Source: Larix kaempferi
Lineage: Eukaryota > Streptophyta > Pinopsida > Pinales > Pinaceae
Length of the DNA stretch: 64,000 nucleotides
Assembly (NCBI GenBank): GCA_027924585.1
Contig: BSBM01000036.1
Coordinates: forward strand, 7,123,001-7,187,000
Reading direction: 5' to 3'
Shown piece by piece: positions 45,346 through 55,743 of this stretch. Made by a program: the position numbers and the translations under genes. Position 1 is the stretch's first letter; the number at the start of each line of letters is the position of its first letter. Below the pieces are notes generated by a model. The model made no database searches, was not told the origin of the DNA, and was given only the letters and a program-made list of their open reading frames with translations.

Positions 45346-48272
45346 CTATTGTTATTTCATTACTTCATTCAATAAATAAAAATTTGGAATTTTCCAAGAT
45401 TCCTAAGTATTTTTATGCATATTTGCGGATGCATGACCTTGATTTTAATTGTTCAAGTTTTAAATGTTCCCGCAATCCGCAAATCCGGATTGCGGAAGGT
45501 TTAATTTTTCCCTTTTTAAACATTATTCCCACAACCCGCAATTTGCAATGCGGAATGTGGATTGCCGAAGGTAGGGTTTTTCTTATTTGAAATTTGATGT
45601 TTCTGCAACCCGCAATTGCAGAATTGCGGAAACTTTGTTTTATTTTTTTTAGATTTTTGGCACTCCGGCAACCCGCAATCCACAATTGCGGAATGCAGAT
45701 TGCGGAAATCACTTTTTTCAAATTTTTACTTTTCCATTTCTGCATTTTCCGGACCCTAAGTTTATCTTAGGTTATATTTTAAAATAATTTCGGGTCTGTA
45801 AAGTTTGGTAATTTCATTTTTTTTACGTAGGGTTTTAATTTGGTTTTAAATTTTGGTTTTAATTTTCCCCATTTTGATGTGTTTAAATGATTTTATTTTT
45901 ATTTTCTTTACATTCAAAATTTCTTTCCTGACATGTGATTTCTGATTTTTTGGGAAATATAGATTTTGGATTTTTGTTTGGTTTTATTCATTTGCAAAAT
46001 AACTAACATGGAATAATGGATTTAATTATTAAATCAATGGCAATGATCCACCCAACAATTAAATCAATGGTTGCTGAGTCTTAACTTCAAAGAGCAACAT
46101 ATTGAGATTTATAAGTCCAAATCAAGCCCAAGATAGATCGTTGGAAAGATGGAAGGATGAAGAATGATTTGAGAAGATTATTTTTTCCAAATGAATAGCT
46201 TAAACACCCGAAAATCTGTCTGAACAATCAATTTCGGATTTGTTTGAGATTTGTTATATTTTGATTTGCAAATGGATTTTTATTAACTTAGATTTATTTC
46301 ATTAGTTTTGAAATGTTGTTTTAATCTCTCTTTTGAATTGTACAAGTGTGGATTCGGACTTGGAAGAATCTAACAAAAGAAATTTGTATCTCATATTTGG
46401 AGTGATCAAAACATGCCAAGTAGAAAGAAACGATATTTGGACACGATTTCTGGAGCGATGGAGATGAATCTGGAAACTCTGGGACATGTGATTTTTGCAG
46501 AATATGGCCAAACAGTTTTCAAATGAGCAGAATCCACAGAAATTTCTTCATTTGGGAGATCCAACTGGTTTTCCAAAATGGAATTTCCCAGATTTTTTTC
46601 TCATGGACAGATTTGTTAAATGGAACAACTCAGCTAGTTCGCTCAATAATTTAGGAAACTGATCTTATATTCTCTTGTCATTTGTTTTGTATAAATACCT
46701 ACTTTCTATGATTTGAGAGAAGAGGGATTTTGGAGGAAAAATCAGCAGGAGAGACTGGAGATACCTTGTTTGATAAAAAGATTGTAATTTCTTACAGACT
46801 TTCATTATACAGTAAAGTTATTCCCAGATTTTCTTTTGTCTATTGATCAAGTTTATTTGATGAATGTTGATTTTACTTCAGATTGCTTATCAAATACTGT
46901 TCAAATCTTTTGCAACCTATTAAATACATTGATCTGTAGTTCTGGTTTATCTTTGCTAATGATTTGTGTGTCCATAATGTTTTAAAAGAGTTTATTTAAT
47001 TAAAACATTATCTATTTCTACAAATGGTTTACAGTAAAATTTAATTGATGTTAATTTTTCAATTAACATATCAGTTACAGGTTGATATTGAATGCATGTA
47101 ACCCTCAATCTGTTGTTGATTAATTTTATTTGATTAATAGTAATTTGGGAAAATAAGTAATAAGTCTTTTAACATTTATGTTAAGTTGATGAACAATACT
47201 TATTTACTTCTACATCAAGCTGACCTGCATATATAAACAAGCCACCTTTTAGAATAGGACTAACTTAGACTAGATTTCCTTCTTAGGTAGATTTGTTTTG
47301 TAGAATTTCACACCCCTATTTTCCTTCATTGGAAGACTAATCTATTGATCAAATTTCACCAACTCATAGAGTTCTAGCAGAGGCCGAATATCCGTGGGAG
47401 ATTACTATTCCAAATAGGCTGGGGATATAACTGTCCTTGCGTAGGACCTTTTGAAGCCTTTCAATCTGGGTTTTCACCCTCTATTGAGAGCCTTGGAACC
47501 CATTCCAGCACCTTGCATGTACCCTGCACAACCGAGGCTTCAACAGTGACACTACATGCAATAAGATTAACCATTGGGAAATCTAAATTAGTTCTAGCAT
47601 TTGCTTCTTGATGTGGTTTGCATATCCTCCCTCCCTTTGTTTATTTCAAGTTATTTGTTTTCATTTTTTTGGGTTACTAACAAGAGCTTGAAGGATCAAT
47701 TTGGAGTCATTACATTTTCTTTAGTAACAAAATATCAGGCCTTGTTAACAACCTCCAAGGCTTTCACCTCACAATTGGGAAGAGATACACACTTTTGTGC
47801 TACTTTTCCCACATCCATATTTATGGCGAATCCATTTCAGTTTTGTTCATTTACTATTAACTAGGTTGTTGCTAAATAACTAATTTTGGGTTCTTGTGTT
47901 GTGTACACGATTAGGGCCATACCCTCAATTTCTAGAATTTAGCCTCCTCTTAGTTGTAATTGGGTTTACATAGTAGCGTGGATCCCAATGCCCCATGTGC
48001 GCTACCTACACAGATTTTCATTCGACAATCGCTCTACTACACAATTTATCATAAATTTTTATGTGTGGTAATATACTATCTACTAGCGCAGCTCTCTTGT
48101 GTTGCAACCGTACTACTAGCACGTATGTATTGGGAAAACCCACACTACTGTATTTTTTTTTTCTTTTTACCTGCTTTGGTTAAATGGTTTTTCAACCAAG
48201 CATGTGCAAGGATGCACCTATTAACTTGTAATAGTAGTCTTCGAATAAAAGCAAAAACAATTATAAATCTAA
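45346..48272. repeat. Block X, unit 1 (unclassified, about 2.9 kb)
   Basis: Non-coding sequence colinear with 51936-54894. It starts with a dyad array, then AT-rich DNA, and from about 47280 a mixed segment with CCGAATATCCGTGGGAG and GAGCCTTGGAACCCATTCC. No LTR termini, RT or integrase were seen. It joins gag sequence at TCTTTGG (48273). It could be an LTR or leader of an unrecognised element. Confidence 0.7.
45465..45715. repeat. CCGCAA / TTGCGG dyad array (locus 2)
   Basis: Four dyads of the type CCCGCAATCCGC..GGATTGCGGAA, separated by 45-60 nt of AT-rich spacer. Colinear with locus 3 at 52050, and similar in motif but not in spacers to locus 1 at 20241. Confidence 0.8.
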
Positions 48273-49245
48273 TCTTTGGTAGATTTCCATTCAGCCTTCA
48301 ATTCCTTTGGTAAAGATTATTTTCCAGTTGAATATCTTTTTGAAGGATGTTATGAAGAGTTTTCTTCGTATTGCAAAGATTTTGCTTGTCACAAAAATCA
48401 GATTTGTGATAAAGCTTCTTTTATTGAAGATGACATTTTCCACGAAGATCAAGAGGTGTTGAATGATAGTAATGACATAGAAATATCTGGCATCAGATCA
48501 GATGTGTCTGTTGTTTTAGCTATTGATGAAGATCATCATTTTTATTTTGAATGTATTGATGTTAAAGAACAAATGTATACATCAGCAAGAGAAAGTAGTA
48601 AATCTGAGTCAGAAAGATCCGGTGAAAGGGGGCAGAAAGGTTTATATCAGCAGTTTATGATGCATAGTTCTCTGTCAGATGTTGAGCAGACAACCCTGTA
48701 TGAATTTCAAGATCCAATTTCCAATTACATGGAGATGCTTCGCAGTGAGAAAATATCAGTTGTTTCCATCTTTAAAGTTGGATTTTTGGGTTGTAAGCAC
48801 GATTTTAAAGATTATGTTTCACATGCTACAGTCTGGATGTCTCTAACTTTGCATAAAGTGGGAAGTCAATTACTTTCTTGGCTGCATTGGAAATTCAATT
48901 TTACCTGATAAATCTGCCTCTACTGGTTAGAGTAGGAGTAGGTAGAGAGAATAAGATCGTCCTATGAGCAAGTAGATTCTTTCAGTTGTTTTAAGTTTTC
49001 TTCAATAAACAGGCAAGCTACATGCAGGTTACAGGTTTGTAGGGGATCAGTTCTAAAGGCCAGATGAATCCATTTTCCAATGGATGCAAGGCGTTGCCAG
49101 CAGGTTTACAGTTTAACATTTGTGGACAGATTGCAGAAATTTAGTGGCAGTTTAAATGACTCCATAGCCCAATGGTAAAGGCGATTGGAACTACCAGGTT
49201 CTTGAAACCTCACAGGGAGGCTTTCATCCCCGAGTAGGAGCCAGA
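48273..49245 (+). pseudogene. Gag-only element internal region, 5'-truncated (unit 2)
   Basis: The open frame 48276-48908 reads DFHSAFNSFGKDYFPVEYLF, CYEEFSSYCKDFACHKNQ, an acidic middle (EDDIFHEDQEVLNDSNDIE) and ends SWLHWKFNFT. It is the least damaged copy of this gag C-terminal region and spans the site where Gypsy-3 sits in copy A. The N-terminal half is absent because of the segmental junction. A tRNA-like pair occurs at 49165-49209. Confidence 0.85.
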
Positions 49246-51286
49246 TGTTATCTCGTCAAATATATATATATTTTTTAAAGTTTTATTATGTGAGGTGATA
49301 GGAGGTCATTTGAAAATGAAAGCACATTATTAAAGTTTGTGTTTAGGCTCATTTTAATGAGTTCTAACTCATAATAAGTCAATAAACTTTCGAGACAAGT
49401 TTTATTTCAAAAAACTTAAAAAACAGGTCTTGGTAGCTAAGTGCTTATTCAAAACGGCCCCTAAGCTACCGAAATATATGCTTTTGGAAGCTTAAACAAA
49501 ATTTTCGAGGCACTCCTAGCTACCGAAAGGGCAAAATTATAGCATGAGTTGTGGGGCAGTTTTCGGTGGCTTGGGAAAACATGATGGTGTTCATTAGCCA
49601 CCGAAAGGGTGGATATTTTTTGTAGCTTACCATCTAAAGGTTGGGTCACTTACAGCCACCGAAAGTAAAGAGCACTAGTTAATACCGTTTTTCGTGTGGC
49701 ATACAGTGCCAACGGTGGATTATAAGCTACCAAAAGGAGAGGCATTTTCACCACTTTTTCGGTAGCGCTCGTGTTCAAATGCAAATTAATTCCAGCTACC
49801 GAAAGAGCAAGAGAACTTCACTTGTCATCAAGAAGCTGAGACAAAATACATTTTTGCCATTTTGGAAGATTAGTTTCTAAACAGAGCTTTCGGTGGCTTA
49901 CAGGTTCGAATTTTGGCTCTTTAACCACCAGAAGTGCAAAACAGGGCAGAGAGGCATTATTTTTTGCCCAGATCACGATTTTTGCTTCCAAATGGAAAGA
50001 CGATGGTTTTTAAGTGAAGGTTTTAATTAATAGGATCTTTTTCAATGTGTTGTTCCAGTTTTGAAGGTGCCAGCAAGATGGAAATAATGAAGAAATGTGG
50101 CGTTTTTTACTGTCCCAAGTCATCATTTTCAAATGATGATTCTCAGCGTCTGGAGAATATTTTTGCAAAACAATCAGAGGTTTTTGTTCCTAACATGTCA
50201 TAGAAAAATAACATCTCCCTGGTTTCCTACAGGTGTTGCAAATTGAGAGAATCGAATCCATCATTGATCCCTAATTTTCAGATCCCAGAACCTGCCTGTT
50301 TGACACTTGTTTTTGAAATGCAGATCTTGGGAAAACCAAAATAAGTTTCAAAGATCTGAGAGAGGTTTTGTCTCACAACAGATCAATGCACAATAACCTC
50401 TTTCAATTTATACACAGGTGTCACATAGATGGATAATTAAACCCATCTCTGAGCCTCTTTTTCGGCAGTTTCAGCAAAAGTGGCGTTTTTACTGTGTAGA
50501 GTCATCATTTTCAAATGATGATTCTGAGTGACTGGAGAATCATTCTGCAAAATGATCAGAGGTTTTTCTTCCTGACATGTCGAAGAGGAATTAAATCTCT
50601 CAGTTTTCCTACAGGTGCCGCATATTGGGAGAATTGAACGCATCTCTGAGCCCCATTTTTTCAGTAGTCTGGCCAATTAAAAATGATTTTTCCTGGTTTG
50701 TTGAAAAACAGTTTTGGATTTTCCATTTGGAGTAAACTCGACCTAGCTTCTTAGGATCTGGGGAGAGGTTGTAAAGGCTATAAATCTGAGAAATCATGTA
50801 GAACAATGGTTCAATTTTGGAGAGACTTTTCTTAACTTGTATTATCAGACTGCTCGTTGCATATCATTTATACAAGCTTCTTTTGCCATGTGTGTGTTCA
50901 ATTTTTCCTCTTTATTCTTTTCAGTACTTGTAGTGAAATGTCTATTTCATGATTTTTCCATTTGCCCACTCCAGATAGCTATCATCCTATCTGTGTTGGT
51001 GAATCGAATACCAAGTACCATTTTCATATTGTGATCAGCCATTCATGTGTGTTCTTTATATGAGTTTGCAAGCATAATATTTTTTGCACACATCTACTTT
51101 TATTAAACCTTCTGAGCAGCAGTGGTTAAAAGCCTTGTTATTTTGAATGTATCTCTGTATGTTTTGAGCATATGAGTTTTAATCTCAGTCATCCAACTTG
51201 ATCCATATTTACCCCATCTTTCAAGACAAGTTTAAGTTACCAGGCTCTTACAAGCACAACCTAGGAAGACTCTTAGAGGGATAACA
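49246..51286 (+). repeat. LTR C of the gag-only element
   Basis: TGTTATCTCG...GGGATAACA, 2,041 bp, colinear with LTRs A and B but with one ACCGAAAG segment (about 40-50 nt) missing near 49880. Flanked on the right by the same CTTACCCAATCC LINE sequence as LTR B, which is why it is read as a segmental copy and not an independent insertion. Confidence 0.92.
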
Positions 51287-51935
51287 CTTACCCAATCCAC
51301 GGACATTAAGGGAGATGATAGACATTAAGAACCTGCTGCAGAGGGGGACGTCGCTCTAAGGCCCTCAGGAAATGGAGTAGAATCAAAACCCTCATCCTCT
51401 AACCGTTTCGAGACAGGGGTATAAGAATCATAGACAGGGTTAGACTGAACAGGTAAAGCTTGCTTCTTTTTTTTTCCTCTTCGGATGGTAACATTTTGGA
51501 ATTTGAGGGAATGAACAGGGATGGCATCAAATTGTAGACCAGGGTTTTTTGAATAAATGGACAAAGGAGGGAACTCTTGACCTTTTTCATATAGCAGGTA
51601 ACCACTTTCATTTAAAATAGAATTATCTTCCAATGAAAGGGGCAAAGACGAATCTAAAGGATTAGATACAGGAAACCCGGGCTCTTTCGAATGAGATGAT
51701 ATCTCCTTAACTTCATCAAATGGAATGTGGATAGGTTTTTTAGGACAAGCACCATCTTCTAAAAGAGGGATAGATGGAAGGGAATCGACTAATTCCACTG
51801 AATTAAGATCAGAAAAGAGACTACGTCCTACCCGAGCCCTATCAGGAACTAGTCCTTCCTTGTCAACTAAGAGACCAGTTACAGAATCATGTCTCAAAAT
51901 GATCTCCCCTTTGGAAATGCGTTTAGAAAGCTATT
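51287..51935 (-). pseudogene. LINE 5' fragment, unit 2 (ORF1 C-terminal part, ORF2 start)
   Basis: The minus-strand frame is open for about 190 codons (51897-51325): RHDSVTGLLVDKEGLVPDRA, IPLLEDGACPKKPIHIPFDE, PLSLEDNSILNESGYLL, RRGKKKKQALP. It ends TAA at 51327-51325. ORF2 begins at ATG 51325-51323 (MSIISLNVRGLGK), overlapping by one base. No known ORF1 domain (RRM, knuckle) is visible in the preserved part. The frame extends a little upstream (SKRISKGEIIL) to the truncation. Confidence 0.8.
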
Positions 51936-54894
51936 GTTATTTCATTACTTCGTTCAATAAATAAAAATTTGCAATTTTCCAAGATTCCTAAGTATTTTTA
52001 TGCATATTTGCGGATGCATGACCTTTGATTTTAATTGTTCAAGTTTTAAATGTTCCCGCAATCCACAATCGGCAAATCCGGATTGCGAAAGGTTTAATTT
52101 TTCCCTTTTTAAACATTATTCCCACAACCCACAATCCGCAATGCGGAATGCGGATTGCAGAAGGTAGGGTTTTTCTTATTTGAAATTTGATGTTTCTACA
52201 ACCCGCAATTGCGGAATTTCAGAAACTTTGTTTTATTTTTTTTAGATTTTTGGCACTCCGGCAACCCGCAATCCGCAATTGCGGAATGCAGATTGCAAAA
52301 ATCAATTTTTTCAAATTTTTACTTTTCCATTTCCGCATTTTCTGGACCCTAAGTTTATCTTAGGTTATATTTTAAATTAATTTCAGGTCCGGAAAGTTTG
52401 GTAATTTCATTTTTTTTTACGTAGGGTTTTAATTTGGTTTTAAATTTTGGTTTTAATTTTCCTGATTTTTATTTATTTAAATGATTTTATTTTTATTTTT
52501 TTAAATTCGAAATTTCTTTCCTGACATGTGATTTCTGATTTTTTGGGAAATATAGATTTTGGATTTTTGTTTGATCTTATTCATTTGCAAAATAACTAAC
52601 ATGGAATAATGGATTTAATTATTAAATCAATGGCCATGATCCACCCAACAATTAAATCAATGGTGGCTGAGTCTTAACTTCAAAGAGCAATATCTTGAGA
52701 TTTATAAGTGCAAATCAAGCCCAAGATAGATCGTTGTAAAGATGGAAGGTTGAAGAATGATTTGAGAAGATTATTTTTTCCAAATGAATAGCTTAACCAC
52801 CCCGAAAATCTGTCTGAACAGTCAATTTCGGATTTGCATGAGATTTGTTATATTTTGATTCACAAATGGATTTTTATTAACTTAGATTTATCTCATTAGT
52901 TTTGAAATGTTGTTTTAATCTCTCTTTTGAATTGTACAAGTGTGGATTCGGACTAGGAAGAATCTAACAAAAGAAATTTGTATCTCAGATTTGGAGTGAT
53001 CAAAACATGCCAAGTAGAAAGCAACGATCTTTGGACGCGATTTCTAGAGCGATGGAGATGAATCTGGAAACTCTGGGACATGTGGTTTTTGCAGAATATG
53101 CCCAATTAGTTTTCAAACGAGCAGAATTCGCAGAACGCTCTTCATTTGGGAGATCCGACTGGTTGTCCAAAACGAAATTTCCCATATTTTTTTCTCATGG
53201 ACAGATTTGTTAAATGGAACAACTCAGCTAGTTAGCTCAATAATTTAGGAAACTGATGTTATCTTCTCTTGTCATTTGTTTTGTATAAATACTTAGTTTC
53301 TATGATTTGAGAGAAGAGGGAATTTGGAGGAAAAATCAGCAGGAGAGACTGGAGATACCCTGTTTGATAAAAAGATTGTAATTTCTTACAGACTTTCATT
53401 ATACAGTAAAGTTATTCCTAGATTTTCTTTTGTCTATTGATCAAGTTTATTTGATGAATGTTGATTTTAATTCATATTGCTTATCAAATACTATTCAAAT
53501 ATTTTGCAACCTATTAAATACATTGATCTGTAGTTCTAGTTTATCTTTGCTAATGATTTGTGTGTCCATAATGTTTTAAAAGAGTTTATTTAATTAAAAC
53601 ATTATCTATTTCTACAAATGGTTTATAGTAAAATTTAATTGATGTTAATTTTTCAATTAACATATCAGTTACAGGTTGATATTGAATGCATGTAACCCTC
53701 AATCTGTTGTTGATTAATTTTAATTTATTAATAGTAATTTGGGAAAAAAATTAATAAGTCTTTTAAAATTTATGTTAAGTTGATGAACAATACTTATTTA
53801 CTTCTACATTAAGATGACCTGCATATATAAACAAGCCACCATTTAGAATAGGACTAACTTAGATTAGATTTCCTTCTTAGGTAGGTTTGTTTTGTAGAAT
53901 TTCACACCCCTGTTTTCCTTCATTGGAAGACTGATCTATTGATCAACTTTCACCAACTCATAAAGTTCCAGCGGAGGCCGAATATCCGTGGGAGATTACT
54001 ATTCCAAACAGGCTGGTGATAGAACTGTCCTTGCATAGAACCTTTTGAAGCCTTTCAGTCTGGGTTTTCTCCCTCTGGTCAGAGCCTTGGAACCCATTCC
54101 AACACCTTGCACGTACCCTGCACAACCGAGGCTTCAACAGTGACACTACATGCAATAAGATTAACCATTGGGAAATCTAAAATAGTTCTAGCATTTGCTT
54201 CTTGATGTGGTTTTCATATCCTCCCTCCCTTTGTTTATTTCAAGTTATTTGTTTCATTTTTTTTGGTTTACTAACAAGAGCTTGAAGGATCAATTTGGAG
54301 TCATTACATTTTCTTTTGTAACAAAATATCGGGCCTTGTTAACAACCTCCAAGGCTTTCACCTCACAATTGGGAAGAGATACACACTTTTGTGCTACTTT
54401 TCCCACAACCGTATTTATGGCGAATCCATTTCATTTTTGTACATTTACTATTAACTAGGTTGTTGCTAAATAGCTAATTTTGGGTTCTTGTGTTGTGTAC
54501 GCGATTAGGGCCATACCCTCAATTTCTAGAATTTAGCCTCCTCTTAGTTGTAATTGGGTTTACATAGTAGCGTGGATCCCAATGCCCTGTGTGCACTACC
54601 TACACAGATTTTCATTCGACAGTTGCACTACTGCAAAATTTATCATACATTTTTATGTGCGGTAATCTGCTCTCTACTAGCACAACTCTCTTGTGTTGCA
54701 ACCGTACTACTAGCACGTATGTATTGGGAAAACCCACACTACTGTATTTTATTTTTCTTTTTACCTGCTTTGGTTAAATCTTGCGGTCCCAATGACGGTT
54801 TTTGCTTCGTTTTTCAACCAAGCATGTGCAAGGATGCACCTATTAACTTGTAATAGCAGTCTTCGAATAAAAGCAAAAACAATTATAAATCTAA
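51936..54894. repeat. Block X, unit 2
   Basis: Colinear with 45346-48272 with scattered substitutions. It differs notably by about 29 nt (TTGCGGTCCCAATGACGG and neighbours, 54780-54810) absent from unit 1. No coding similarity. Confidence 0.75.
52050..52345. repeat. CCGCAA / TTGCGG dyad array (locus 3)
   Basis: Segmental copy of locus 2 with partly different dyad bases; for example the second dyad here is CCGCAATGCGGAATGCGGAT. Confidence 0.8.
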
Positions 54895-55225
54895 TCTTTG
54901 GCAGGTTTCCATTCAGCCTTCAATTCCTCCGGTAAAGATTATTTTCCAGTTGAATATCTTTTTGAAGGATGTTGTGAAGAGTTTTCTTCGTATCGCAAAG
55001 ATTTTGCTTGTCACAAAAATCAGATTTGTGATAAAGATTCTATTATTGAAGATGACATTTTCCATGAAGATCAAGAGGTGTTGAATGATAGTAATGACAT
55101 AGAAATATCTGGCATCAGATCAAATGTGTCTGTTGTTTTAGCTATTGATGAAGATCAGCATTTTTATTTTGAATGTAGTGATGTTAAAGAACAAATGTAC
55201 TCATCAGCAAGAGAAAGTAGTAAAT
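54895..55225 (+). pseudogene. Third segmental unit start: gag fragment
   Basis: Homology to 48273-48603 (DFHSAFNSSGKDYFPVEYLF to SARESSK) breaks off abruptly after AGTAGTAAAT at 55225. The sequence beyond is unrelated, marking the right edge of the segmental array. Confidence 0.88.
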
Positions 55226-55743
55226 GTATCCCGAAGTATGCTCTTCACCTCGAATTGCATGTGATCTTGGTTAATCAGGAAAAAGGAGAGAAGTTTGAAA
55301 TACCTCCATTGCACACTTTTCAATTTCATAAGCATTGTTGATCAAAATTGTTAGTTGCAAGCACCTTTAACATCTTTTTAGTTTAAGTAGAAATTACATA
55401 TGCATTTACTTTGATCTCTTTAGTTAATTGCAACAACAATATCATTTTCTTATTAAACATGTGTCCACTAGCATGAATACGTTTGGTTCATAATTATAGG
55501 GTCCATATATGTACACCATGAATACGTTTTCCTCTTCGGTCTTCTGCATCATGATGTTTCCCTTTAATGAGAAGATAGTCACCCTTGACCAACTCAATTA
55601 CTATGACCCTCGTACCATAACCAACCACGAAAACATCCTACCCATTGTAGGAAAAGTGAATCAAACCCCTTACATTGATATATTCCTAGGAGTGTATAAA
55701 GGTTCCAACTTGCTAGGGGCATATTCAGGTCCCTCGCCTAAAA
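55226..55743 (+). pseudogene. Possible retroelement polyprotein fragment
   Basis: The frame 55509-55743 reads FCIMMFPFNEKIVTLDQLNY, YDPRTITNHENILPIVGK and GVYKGSNLLGAYSGPSP. The style (VxxMMFPxNxKIVTLDQL) resembles the segment between protease and RT of some plant Ty3 elements, from memory only. It is cut at 55743 by the next LTR, whose first bases supply the stop. 55226-55508 is AT-rich with nothing recognised. Confidence 0.35.

Larger units (their letters stand above)
28395..48272 (+). repeat. Tandem segmental repeat, unit 1 (about 6.63 kb without nested insertions)
   Basis: The unit runs from TCTTTGG in gag, through LTR B and the LINE 5' fragment, to the end of block X, where TCTTTGG reappears joined to the same gag sequence. 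Subtracting Gypsy-3 plus its TSD (6,100) and Gypsy-2 plus its TSD (7,147) from 19,878 leaves 6,631 bp, within 9 bp of unit 2. Confidence 0.88.
48273..54894 (+). repeat. Tandem segmental repeat, unit 2 (6,622 bp)
   Basis: Order: gag 3' part and downstream (48273-49245), LTR C, LINE 5' fragment, block X. It lacks both Gypsy-3 and Gypsy-2, so it shows their empty target sites. Confidence 0.9.

Noticed and set aside
21540-45360. Target-site duplication for the LINE
   Set aside because: TTTCTAAAC at 21540-21548 and GTTTAGAAA near 45335 are inverted, not direct, so they do not qualify.
45465-45715. CRISPR-like appearance of regularly spaced palindromic repeats
   Set aside because: Eukaryotic context, degenerate repeats, unequal spacers, no cas genes.
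49246-51286. LTR C as an independent solo LTR insertion
   Set aside because: Its right flank equals that of LTR B and its left flank is internal element sequence, so it belongs to the segmental copy.
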